From positions 1 to 10,990 of the forward strand of contig JAUWDQ010000073.1 in assembly GCA_030608745.1 (NCBI GenBank): a DNA stretch of 10,990 bases. Direction: 5' to 3'. Of the stretch, positions 1-7,741 are shown in pieces. Each line of letters begins with the position of its first letter. Within the stretch, counting starts at the first letter, position 1. Both the position numbers and the translations under genes were made by a program. The notes under the pieces are model-generated. The model made no database searches. It was not told the DNA's origin and saw only the letters and a program-made list of their open reading frames with translations. This DNA is from Pseudomonadota bacterium (lineage in GTDB: Bacteria > Desulfobacterota > BSN033 > WVXP01 > G020346125).

Positions 1-1738
1 CCCTCAATGCGGAATGAATGAGATGGGTGGCGGTGTGGTTTAGAGCAGTCCTCCTCCTCGTCTCCTCATCAACGGAAAGGAGGACTTCGTCCCCCACCCT
101 GAGAGTGCCCTCTTTGACCAAGCCCCTATGGACGACCAAGCCAGGCAAGGGGCTTCGGGCATCGTTAATCTCTGCGACGAGGCCATCCCTCACCATCCTT
201 CCCTTATCCCCAACCTGGCCTCCTGTCTCCCCATAAAAAGGGGTTTCCCCCACAACAATCTCCACCAAATCCCCCCTTTTGGCCTCTTCTACGAAATGAT
301 CCCCTTGGATAATCTTGACCACCGTTGACGTACATTGAAGCTCATGGTATCCCGAAAATTCGGTCTCGATTCCCTCCGAGGAAATCCGTCCATAGATCTC
401 CTTAAAGCCCTCGTCCCCCATACCCTTCCAGGACTCCCTCGCCTTGCGCCTCTGTTCCTCCATGGCTCCTTCAAATCCGTCTAAATCGATGCGAAATCCC
501 TGCTCCTGAACGATATCCTCCGTCAGGTCTACCGGAAACCCATAGGTATCGTAGAGCATGAAAACGACATTCCCCGGAACAATCTTTCTTCCCATCTGGG
601 TCAACCTTGTCGTCTCTTCCCTGAGGAGGCTCAAGCCTCGATCCAAAGTCTCGGAGAAACCCGTTTCCTCTAATTCTATCACCCGCCTGATATAGTTCCG
701 GTGCTCCACCAGTTCCGGGTATGCCTTCCGCATGAGTTCTACTCCAACACCGAATACTTCCCCGAGAAAGAGCCCTTTAATTCCCAACGTCCTACCGTGG
801 CGAATGGCCCTTCGCAAAATCCTCCTCAATACATAGCCCCTTCCCACCTTATCCGGTAAAACCCCATCTCCAATGAGAAAGGCAGCAGCCCTGGCATGAT
901 CAGCGATCACGCGAATGGAAATATCACCTACATCATCCTCTCCATATTTCCTCGAGCTGATCTCTTCGATCCGGGCAATGATATCGCGAAAGAGATCCGT
1001 GTCGTAGTTACTGGTAACCCCCTGGAGAACGGCAGTAATCCGTTCCAACCCCATTCCCGTATCGATGCAGGGCTTGGGCAACGGAGTCATTTGCCCATCC
1101 TCCTCCCGATTAAATTGCATGAATACCAAGTTCCAGAGCTCCAAAAACCGGTCGCACTCACAGGCAACCCCGCAATCGGACCTACCGCATCCAACCCCCC
1201 CCCCTTGATCGATGATAACCTCCGAGCAGGGACCGCAAGGCCCCGTCTCTCCCATGGCCCAAAAATTGTCCTTCTCGCCCAGCCGAACAATCCGCTCCGA
1301 CGGGATTCCCACCTTTCGATGCCAGATGTCAAAAGCCTCTTCATCCTCCTCGTAGACGGAGACCCAGAGCTTTTCCTTGGGGAGACCCATATGATGGGTA
1401 AGCAAATCCCACCCGAATTCAATGGCACCCTCTTTGAAATAGTCCCCGAAGGAGAAATTCCCCAACATCTCGAAAAAGGTATGATGGCGGGCCGTCTTTC
1501 CTACATTTTCCAGGTCGTTGTGTTTTCCCCCCGCCCTTACACACTTCTGCGATGAGGTGGCTCTGGTATAATCCCTCTTCTCCTCCCTCAGGAAAACCCT
1601 CTTGAATTGAACCATTCCTGCATTGGTAAAGAGGAGACTGGGATCCTCTTTGGGCACCAATGGCGAGCTCGGGACGATCCGGTGATCCCGATTCTCGAAA
1701 TAGCTCAGAAAAGCGGCTCTGATTTCGTTACTATCCAT
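1..1738 (-). CDS. alaS: Alanyl-tRNA synthetase, 3' end outside window
   Basis: Class IIc cytoplasmic enzyme that charges tRNA-Ala with alanine and edits mischarged Ser or Gly. I translated 579 codons of a family usually near 870, and the frame is open throughout. The N-terminus reads MDSNEIRAAFLSYFENRDHR (motif 1 region). Motif 2 covers residues ~59-100 (RATSSQKCVRAGGKHNDLEN, then TARHHTFFEMLGNFSFGDYF). Motif 3 is GMGLERI near residue 230. The window ends in the editing domain at the zinc-binding signature NHTATHLIH (H568 and H572). A cysteine-rich insertion (C184, C189, C193, C195) precedes DRFLELWNLVFMQFNR. The ATG at 1738 is the only in-frame start before an upstream TAG; GGAG abuts it, so the ribosome site is poorly spaced. 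It lies 18 nt after pilT and is probably cotranscribed with it. The missing part should hold the rest of the editing domain and the C-Ala domain. Identity is very secure. Confidence 0.97.
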   Translation of the reverse strand, partial: MDSNEIRAAFLSYFENRDHRIVPSSPLVPKEDPSLLFTNAGMVQFKRVFLREEKRDYTRATSSQKCVRAGGKHNDLENVGKTARHHTFFEMLGNFSFGDYFKEGAIEFGWDLLTHHMGLPKEKLWVSVYEEDEEAFDIWHRKVGIPSERIVRLGEKDNFWAMGETGPCGPCSEVIIDQGGGVGCGRSDCGVACECDRFLELWNLVFMQFNREEDGQMTPLPKPCIDTGMGLERITAVLQGVTSNYDTDLFRDIIARIEEISSRKYGEDDVGDISIRVIADHARAAAFLIGDGVLPDKVGRGYVLRRILRRAIRHGRTLGIKGLFLGEVFGVGVELMRKAYPELVEHRNYIRRVIELEETGFSETLDRGLSLLREETTRLTQMGRKIVPGNVVFMLYDTYGFPVDLTEDIVQEQGFRIDLDGFEGAMEEQRRKARESWKGMGDEGFKEIYGRISSEGIETEFSGYHELQCTSTVVKIIQGDHFVEEAKRGDLVEIVVGETPFYGETGGQVGDKGRMVRDGLVAEINDARSPLPGLVVHRGLVKEGTLRVGDEVLLSVDEETRRRTALNHTATHLIHSALR

Positions 1739-1756
1739 CTCCGTAGCATTCCAATC

Positions 1757-2926
1757 CTAAAAGCGTTCCAGGGGGGAACTCTTGGTTTTTTCGTTCTCCT
1801 TTTCGTCTTCTGGCGTATGAACCTTCTCAAAATCATCCCAAGGGGTATCGCCCGTAGCAAGAATTCCCTTTACCCTCAGGGCAAAATCATCGGGGTTGGT
1901 GCTCTGCCTCAAGGCCTCGTCATAGCTAATAAGGCGATCCTTTAACAAGGCCATTAATGATTGATCAAAGGTTTGCATCCCATAGGTGGTATACCCCTTG
2001 GCTATGGCGTCTTGGAGTTCAGCAGTCTTTTCCTTTTCAATAATACACTCCCTCACCCTGGCCGTTGACACCAAAATCTCCACGGCGGGAACTCGCCCCA
2101 CCCCGTCCGCCTTGGGAACCAATCTCTGGGAGACAACCCCCTTGATAACCCCCGCCAACTGCATGCGGACTTGCCTCTGGTGATAGGGGGGGAAGGTCGA
2201 TATGATACGGGTTACGGTCTCCTTGGCATCGATGGTATGGAGGGTGCTCATCACGAGATGCCCCGTTTCCGCTGCGGTCAACGCAGTCTCGATGGTCTCG
2301 AAATCCCTCATCTCTCCTACCAGGATAACATCCGGGTCTTGCCTCAAGGTGCTCCTGAGGGCATTGGCAAAAGTTCCCGTATCCGAACCCACCTCCCTCT
2401 GGTCTACGATCGACTTCTTATCGTCATGGACGAACTCGATGGGATCCTCTACGGTAATGATGTGACACGTCCTCCGGGAGTTGATAATGTCGATCATCGA
2501 TGCCAAGGTAGTCGACTTCCCACTCCCCGTGGTACCCGTAACCAAGATGAGGCCCCTATTCTCCATGGCGACCTTCCCCACCACCTCCGGCAGGTTGAGT
2601 TCCCGAATGCTCTTGATCTGATAAGGTACGATCCTCAAGGCAATGCGGATTTTGCCCCTCTGTTGAAAGATATTGACACGGAAGCGGCCCAGACCGTGGA
2701 TTTCATATCCCATGTCAACTTCCTTTTCCCTCAGAAACCGCTCCTTCTGCCACTCGTTCATAATCCCCAGGGCCATCTGGTTCACCTCATTGTAATTATA
2801 CGGCTTGGCCCCCTGCAGGGGTCTGAGGGACCCGTCAATCCTGATGATTGCAGGCTGTCCAATCTTTATATGGACATCCGATGCTCCCTGCGTCAGGGCT
2901 TCCAATAGGATTTCATTCAGCTCCAC
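1757..2926 (-). CDS. pilT: PilT-family type IV pilus retraction ATPase
   Basis: Hexameric AAA+-like secretion ATPase expected at the cytoplasmic base of a type IV pilus, where it powers retraction (twitching, DNA uptake, adhesion). At 389 aa it is slightly longer than typical PilT because of a charged tail (residues ~360-389). Visible motifs are Walker A GTTGSGKST (131-139), Asp box TVEDPIEF (158-165), Walker B DPDVILVGEMRD (197-208) and His box TAAETGHLVMSTLHT (217-231). GMQTFDQSL near residue 316 is a PilT C-terminal hallmark. The AIRNLIRE segment that marks classical PilT reads RVRECIIE here, so it may be a PilT paralogue rather than the main retraction motor. The start is GTG at 2926, inside recA (14-nt overlap), with AGGAGG 8 nt upstream. 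No other pilus gene is in the window. The family call is sure; the exact cellular role is less so. Confidence 0.93.
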   Translation of the reverse strand: MELNEILLEALTQGASDVHIKIGQPAIIRIDGSLRPLQGAKPYNYNEVNQMALGIMNEWQKERFLREKEVDMGYEIHGLGRFRVNIFQQRGKIRIALRIVPYQIKSIRELNLPEVVGKVAMENRGLILVTGTTGSGKSTTLASMIDIINSRRTCHIITVEDPIEFVHDDKKSIVDQREVGSDTGTFANALRSTLRQDPDVILVGEMRDFETIETALTAAETGHLVMSTLHTIDAKETVTRIISTFPPYHQRQVRMQLAGVIKGVVSQRLVPKADGVGRVPAVEILVSTARVRECIIEKEKTAELQDAIAKGYTTYGMQTFDQSLMALLKDRLISYDEALRQSTNPDDFALRVKGILATGDTPWDDFEKVHTPEDEKENEKTKSSPLERF

Positions 2927-3950
2927 TTTTGATTTCCTCCTCTTTCGCCCGCCCCTTTAGATGAAACCGCTCCACTATTTCCTCCTCGATCTGGAGGCAA
3001 ACCTCTGGGTTTGCCTCCAAGAAGGCCTTTGCATTCTCCCGTCCCTGGCCGATCCGCTGATCCCTATAGGAATACCATGTCCCGCTCTTCTCGATAGTGT
3101 TGTGGTCTACGGCCAGATCCAAGACATCGCCCTCCCTCGATATTCCCTTTCCAAAGATGATATCAAACTCCGCTTCCTTGAAGGGGGGGGCAACCTTATT
3201 CTTCACCACCCTCACCCGGGTTCTGCTGCCGATGACTTCCTGCCCCTGTTTGATCGACGCTATCCTCCGAATATCCAACCTCACGGAGGAGTAAAATTTC
3301 AATGCATTTCCCCCGCTCGTCGTCTCCGGATTACCGAAGAGCACGCCGATTTTCATCCTGATCTGATTGATGAAGACAACGATGGTCTTTGACTTGCTTA
3401 TCGTGGCCGCTAGTTTCCGGAGCGCTTGGGACATCAGCCTGGCCTGGAGCCCCATATGGGCATCCCCCATCTCCCCTTCAATCTCGGCCCGGGGAACCAG
3501 GGCAGCAACGGAATCGATCACTATCATGTCCACGGCACCGCTCCGAACGAGTATTTCGGTAATCTCCAAGGCCTGCTCTCCCGTATCCGGCTGCGAGATG
3601 AGCAAATCATCCGTCTTCACCCCCAATGCACGGGCATAGTTGACATCCAGGGCGTGTTCTGCATCGATGAAGGAAGCAACTCCTCCCATCCTCTGTGCCT
3701 CTGCAACGGCATGGAGTGCCAGGGTGGTCTTTCCCGATGCCTCAGGGCCGAAAATTTCCATGACCCTCCCTCGGGGAAGCCCTCCCACCCCCAGCGCAAT
3801 ATCCAAGGCGAGCGATCCAGTAGGGACAACCGGCACATCGAATAAGAGGGCATCGCCACCTAACCTCATGATGGCCCCCTTTCCATACTGCCTCTCGATC
3901 TGAGTCACTGCCAAGTCAATGGCCCTCTCCTTATCCCCCTCCCTTACCAT
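2913..3950 (-). CDS. recA: RecA recombinase
   Basis: ATP-dependent DNA strand exchange protein and SOS co-protease; forms filaments on single-stranded DNA in the cytoplasm. Length is 345 aa, normal for the family. The N-terminus ends in the typical QIERQYGKGAIMRLGG. Walker A is GPEASGKTT (68-76) and the catalytic Glu lies in DAEHA (E98). Walker B is VIDSVAALVP (around D146). Loop L1 follows with EIEGEMGDAHMGLQARLMSQ, and loop L2 with NQIRMKIGVLFGNPETTSGG (195-214). The C-terminal domain carries GQGRENAKAFLEANPE and a short acidic-basic tail. The ATG at 3950 has GGAGG overlapping the thpR stop, 4 nt upstream of the gene, so translation is probably coupled. No intein is present. I found no recognisable LexA box at the operon promoter, so SOS control cannot be claimed. 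Identity is certain. Confidence 0.98.
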   Translation of the reverse strand: MVREGDKERAIDLAVTQIERQYGKGAIMRLGGDALLFDVPVVPTGSLALDIALGVGGLPRGRVMEIFGPEASGKTTLALHAVAEAQRMGGVASFIDAEHALDVNYARALGVKTDDLLISQPDTGEQALEITEILVRSGAVDMIVIDSVAALVPRAEIEGEMGDAHMGLQARLMSQALRKLAATISKSKTIVVFINQIRMKIGVLFGNPETTSGGNALKFYSSVRLDIRRIASIKQGQEVIGSRTRVRVVKNKVAPPFKEAEFDIIFGKGISREGDVLDLAVDHNTIEKSGTWYSYRDQRIGQGRENAKAFLEANPEVCLQIEEEIVERFHLKGRAKEEEIKSGAE

Positions 3951-3954
3951 GCCT

Positions 3955-4527
3955 TCATCCTCCCCCCAATTTGAGAACCCTCAGTTCGGTATAAATAGGA
4001 CCGGTGGGCCTCAAATCGCTTTTGAATAATACAAGCCTCTCCACCCGGAACTCCCCCAAATTGATATGGAGAAGGTCCTCTATTCTCTTGAGGAGCTCGG
4101 ATTTCCCCTTCCCCGACCTCACTCGCCCCAACGTCAAGTGAGGTTTGAACTCCCTTCCTTCCCCTGGATATCCAATTTCTTGAAGGCAATCTTCAATCGC
4201 CCTCTGGAGGGGTTTCACCACCCCGCCACCATCCTCGACCCCCAACCATACGACCCTGGGATTTTCCCGCATAGGAAAAGCGCCCAATCCTTTAACGGCG
4301 AGGGAAAAAGGGTTCACCTCCGATACCGCCTTCCCCACGGCACCCATGATCTCATCACACGCCTCTTCGTCGATATTCCCGAAAAACTTCAAGGTAAAGT
4401 GAATCCGGCTGGGCTCAACCCATCTTACATCGGCATGGGATTGTTTGAGGTCGTGTTGAACTCGTTCTATACCCTTGGCGATTGCGGAGGGAAGTTTTAT
4501 AGCCAAGAAAGACCGTATCTTCGACAT
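3955..4527 (-). CDS. thpR: RNA 2',3'-cyclic phosphodiesterase (2H family)
   Basis: Member of the LigT/ThpR 2H phosphoesterase family, which hydrolyses 2',3'-cyclic phosphate RNA ends to 2'-phosphate and in vitro can join tRNA halves. The 190-aa length matches the family. Both catalytic HxTx motifs are intact: HFTL at 43-46 and HLTL at 130-133. The N-terminus (RSFLAIKLP) and the late RPTGPIYTEL segment are also typical. It is the first gene of the leftward operon, 4 nt before recA. The ATG at 4527 fits the family start, but no clear Shine-Dalgarno lies before it (the preceding bases are a TC-rich run). Its 5' leader is about 70 nt if the promoter at 4606-4633 is used. The biological substrate of bacterial ThpR is generally unclear. 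Family assignment is firm. Confidence 0.94.
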   Translation of the reverse strand: MSKIRSFLAIKLPSAIAKGIERVQHDLKQSHADVRWVEPSRIHFTLKFFGNIDEEACDEIMGAVGKAVSEVNPFSLAVKGLGAFPMRENPRVVWLGVEDGGGVVKPLQRAIEDCLQEIGYPGEGREFKPHLTLGRVRSGKGKSELLKRIEDLLHINLGEFRVERLVLFKSDLRPTGPIYTELRVLKLGGG

Positions 4528-4605
4528 ATTGAGGAAAAGAGACCGGGTTGATTTCCGCCTCCATGGGAGAACCTACTTCCAATATTCATCTTCTCGAATA
4601 CCAAA

Positions 4606-4633
4606 ATCTTAGCATCTTTCTGCCAAATGTCAA
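4606..4633 (-). promoter_or_regulatory. Candidate sigma-70 promoter of thpR-recA-pilT-alaS
   Basis: On the minus strand a perfect -35 hexamer TTGACA (4633-4628) is followed after 16 nt by TAAGAT (4611-4606), a 4/6 match to TATAAT. Transcription would begin near 4599, giving a leader of about 72 nt before thpR. It is the only strong -35/-10 pair I found upstream of the operon, and there is no terminator-like hairpin between it and thpR. I see no obvious LexA dyad over it. Confidence 0.6.
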
Positions 4634-4825
4634 ACAAAATTGGGCAGCACCTTCAGAGATGGAACACCCAGTAACAGTAAAAATCCGGCAAACCACCTTC
4701 GGGGTCTCTTACGCTTGGACATGCTACGCTCATAGACGCACTCGTGTAACTCTCATAGCGGAGTATTTCCTTTTTCGCTTCAACGAAACATAATCCCCCT
4801 TTGCTCATTTACTATAGGCATACCG

Positions 4826-4849
4826 TAAAAAGGCCAGGAATAACCTTTG
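4826..4849 (-). terminator. Weak Rho-independent terminator after the Ca2+ ATPase
   Basis: Just past the ATPase stop codon, the minus strand reads AAAGG (4848-4844), a 10-nt loop, then CCTTT continuing into a five-T run (4833-4827). The stem is only 5 bp and A/T-heavy, so termination would be inefficient. Its position right after the stop is the main support. Confidence 0.35.
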
Positions 4850-4852
4850 AAC

Positions 4853-7588
4853 TTAACGATTCGAAGCCGTAGCCAAACCTTTACGTTTCAGCACAAAGCC
4901 GATGAGCTTATATATTTCGGCAACAATGAATATAGTCGAGGCCGCAAATATGGCTATTGCCCAGTCCATCAGGGTCAAGGCGTAGGTATGAAAGGGACCT
5001 TGGAGAACGGGTAGGTAAATTACAAAGCCGAGTATTACGCATTCCCAGGCTATTGCCAATAGTAACCATTTATTGGTGGCAACGCCAATCTTAAACAGGG
5101 AATGTTCTAGTGAACGGCAGTTAAAGGCATTGAAGAACTGAATTAATATTAAGGTAACGAAACACATACTCTGGCACTCAATGAAGCTCCGCCCGGAATG
5201 TAACGCCCACAGGAAAATTGCTAAAGATACCAAGCCCGTCCAAACTCCGGCGCCAGCCAGATATCTAAGCACACCTCCAGTAAAGATAGTCTGCCCACGA
5301 GGGCGTGGCTTGTGCTCCATAATATCTGGGTCGGGGCGATCTATGGATAAGGCTATAGCCGGTAAACCATCGGTAGCCAAATTGACATACAGGATCTGGA
5401 TGGCAATAAGGGGTATAGTCCCGGCTGGCAACCCCAAAAGGGGACCAAAGAGGATAGCTGTTGCCATCAGCAAGATTTCACCCAGGTTGCAAGAAAGGAG
5501 ATAGGTCAGGTATTTCTTGATGTTACCGAAGATGCCCCTCCCTTCCTCCACTGCAGCTACAATAGAGGCAAAGTTATCATCGGTGAGCACCATGTCAGCC
5601 GCTTCCTTGGTGACATCGGTCCCGGTGATGCCCATAGCCACACCAATATCAGCCTTTTTCAACGCTGGCGCATCATTGATTCCATCCCCGGTCATAGCTA
5701 CTACGTGTCCCTTTTTGACGAGTGCTTCGACAACTCTCAGCTTATGGGCTGGGGAAACCCTGGCATAGACTTCTATTTTTTCTACCATTGCCTCTAACTC
5801 TTCATCGCTCAAGTTATCAATCTCGGATCCAGTGAGGGCAATTCCTTCCTTCAATAAGCCCAATTCCTTGGCGATGGCAACCGCGGTTAACTTATGGTCG
5901 CCGGTTATCATCACTGACTTTATCCCCGCTTGGTCACAGAGGCCAATAGCCTCTTTGACCTCTTCCCGGGGGGGATCAATCATCCCCACAAGGCCAGCAA
6001 AAACCATATCTTGTTCAACAGCTTCGGTGATCGCAGGGTTAGTTGCGAGGCGCTTATATGCCATGCCTAAGACACGGAGAGCGTCACCAGCCATAGTCTG
6101 GGCAACAGATAGGATGCCGCCTCTATCTTCGTCATTGAATTCCCTTTCTTCCCCATGAGCATAGACATAGCTGCAAAAGTTCAGTATGACCTCAAGGGCT
6201 CCTTTCGAATATGCAACATTTCCTTGAGGAGTCTGATGGATGGTGGTCATTCTTTTTGTCTCTGAAGAGAAGGGGATTTCATCAATGCGAGGAAACTGGC
6301 TATTGAGTTCCTTTTGCCGCAGGCCAGCTTTAGCTGCCACCGCTACTAACGCACCCTCAGTTGGGTCACCCTTGATTCCCCAACCGCCATTTGTGGGAAC
6401 CAAAGAGGTATCATTGCACATGCACCCTATCCTCAGCAATGTCTGTAAGGAACTATCTTGACCTGGTTCAAGAGTTCTCCCCCTGTGCTGAAAGCCGCCC
6501 TCTGGCTCGTAACCCACTCCGGAGACATCAATCAACTTACCATCGACGTATACACAGCGTACTGTCATCTGGTCCTGGGTCAAGGTGCCGGTTTTGTCGG
6601 AGCAAATATATGTGGTGCAGCCCAAGGTCTCTACCGCCGGGAGCCTCCGCATCAAGGCATGGCGTCTTACCATCCGCCGGACACCGAGGGCCAAACTGAT
6701 AACAACCACGGCCGGCAGTGCTTCAGGAACAGCAGCTACTGCCAGAGCTACTCCCCAGATGAACATCTCCAGAATCTTATGGCCTCTCATAATGCCGAGC
6801 CCAGATAGAACAAAACAGAGGATCAAGGCACCGATGGCAATCCACCTTCCCATACGATCGAGGTTAATTTGGAGTGGAGTCCGCTCTGCCTTGACTTCCT
6901 GGAGCATGCCGGCAATTTTTCCAAACTCGGTCGCCATACCTGTATCAGTTACAATGGCCGCACCCCTGCCATAGACAACCACTGTTCCCGTAAACACCAT
7001 ATTCCGCCTGTCGCCGACGCTTAACTCCCCCTCTATGGATTCCCTTATTTTCTCTATGGGAACGGATTCTCCGGTCAGGGGGGCTTCATTTGTCCTCAAG
7101 TTGACGGCTTTGGTAAGGCGAGCGTCCGCCGCTATCCGGTCCCCAGTCCTGAGAAGGATTATGTCACCCTGCACCAATTCCCGGGTAGCTATTTCTATTT
7201 CCATTCCGTCTCTTAATACTGAAGCTTCCGGCGCCGACATCCTTTTTAGGGCTTCCATAGCCCGCTCAGCTCTATACTCCTGAATGAAGCCCAGGCCGCA
7301 AGCAAAAAGGACGATAATAAAAATAACAATGGCATCGGCCACTTCGCCCAAGCTCGCTGACAAGGCTACGGCAACGAGGAGGACAATAATAATGACGCTC
7401 TTGAACTGTTCAAGAAAAATTGCCCAGGGTGAGACCTTCTCCTTTTCCACGAGTTCATTGGGACCGAATTGAGCAAGGCGCCTCCGAGCCTCCTCCTGGC
7501 TCAATCCGGCGGGACTTGATTTGAGGGAGGCTATAACCTCATCCGTTTTCAGGTTGTACCAGTTCTTGCTAACAGCTTCCTCGGCCAT
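4853..7588 (-). CDS. P2A-type calcium-transporting ATPase
   Basis: Ten-helix P-type pump of the SERCA/PacL class that probably exports Ca2+ across the inner membrane using ATP. The 911-aa length is complete for the family. Cytosolic signatures in order: actuator LTGES (171-175), phosphorylation site DKTGTLT (D331), nucleotide-binding KGALE (462-466) and hinge TGDGINDAPA (633-642). Transmembrane ion ligands follow the SERCA pattern: PEALP in TM4 (E289), N701 and E704 in TM5, N736, T739 and D740 in TM6. In TM8 the SERCA site I glutamate is replaced by Q817 (LILIQFFNAFN), which suggests a single-ion pump like PMR1 or Listeria LMCA1. The ATG at 7588 has GGGAGAGG 6 nt upstream. It stands alone, with its own candidate promoter. 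Its third positions look more A/T-rich than the neighbouring operon, a mild hint of separate origin. Ca2+ is inferred; Mn2+ is possible. Confidence 0.92.
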   Translation of the reverse strand: MAEEAVSKNWYNLKTDEVIASLKSSPAGLSQEEARRRLAQFGPNELVEKEKVSPWAIFLEQFKSVIIIVLLVAVALSASLGEVADAIVIFIIVLFACGLGFIQEYRAERAMEALKRMSAPEASVLRDGMEIEIATRELVQGDIILLRTGDRIAADARLTKAVNLRTNEAPLTGESVPIEKIRESIEGELSVGDRRNMVFTGTVVVYGRGAAIVTDTGMATEFGKIAGMLQEVKAERTPLQINLDRMGRWIAIGALILCFVLSGLGIMRGHKILEMFIWGVALAVAAVPEALPAVVVISLALGVRRMVRRHALMRRLPAVETLGCTTYICSDKTGTLTQDQMTVRCVYVDGKLIDVSGVGYEPEGGFQHRGRTLEPGQDSSLQTLLRIGCMCNDTSLVPTNGGWGIKGDPTEGALVAVAAKAGLRQKELNSQFPRIDEIPFSSETKRMTTIHQTPQGNVAYSKGALEVILNFCSYVYAHGEEREFNDEDRGGILSVAQTMAGDALRVLGMAYKRLATNPAITEAVEQDMVFAGLVGMIDPPREEVKEAIGLCDQAGIKSVMITGDHKLTAVAIAKELGLLKEGIALTGSEIDNLSDEELEAMVEKIEVYARVSPAHKLRVVEALVKKGHVVAMTGDGINDAPALKKADIGVAMGITGTDVTKEAADMVLTDDNFASIVAAVEEGRGIFGNIKKYLTYLLSCNLGEILLMATAILFGPLLGLPAGTIPLIAIQILYVNLATDGLPAIALSIDRPDPDIMEHKPRPRGQTIFTGGVLRYLAGAGVWTGLVSLAIFLWALHSGRSFIECQSMCFVTLILIQFFNAFNCRSLEHSLFKIGVATNKWLLLAIAWECVILGFVIYLPVLQGPFHTYALTLMDWAIAIFAASTIFIVAEIYKLIGFVLKRKGLATASNR

Positions 7589-7678
7589 TGTTGACCTCTC
7601 CCTTCATTTAACGCATGCCATTCCATCCCTTCCATTGATGCCCCTCTATCATTTCCATCACCAGGAGAAATTCAATCT

Positions 7679-7707
7679 TTAATACTATAATTCAACGGTT
7701 GAAGCAA
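7679..7707 (-). promoter_or_regulatory. Candidate promoter of the Ca2+ ATPase, with dyad
   Basis: Minus strand TTGCTT (7707-7702), 17-nt spacer, TATTAA (7684-7679), about 90 nt before the ATPase start. The hexamers are mediocre (3/6 and 4/6). The spacer contains a perfect 13-bp dyad, TTCAAC-G-GTTGAA (7691-7703), which is where a repressor or activator could bind. An overlapping TATAGT is a better -10 but lacks a matching -35. This is a low-certainty promoter call; the dyad itself is read directly. Confidence 0.35.
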
Positions 7708-7741
7708 CATAAATGGATGGACTGTTCTCTCTACATTAATG

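Noticed and set aside
896..1555. 219-codon rightward open frame
   Set aside because: It is exactly antisense to alaS, whose leftward translation is a textbook match; the rightward product has no recognisable motif.
2171..2908. 245-codon rightward open frame
   Set aside because: Antisense shadow of pilT, produced by the codon structure of the real gene; no family features.
4528..4720. LexA (SOS) box upstream of the recA operon
   Set aside because: I looked for CTGT-N8-ACAG, GAAC-N4-GTTC and similar dyads. GGAACACCCAGTAAC near 4661 is only a partial resemblance and too asymmetric to call.
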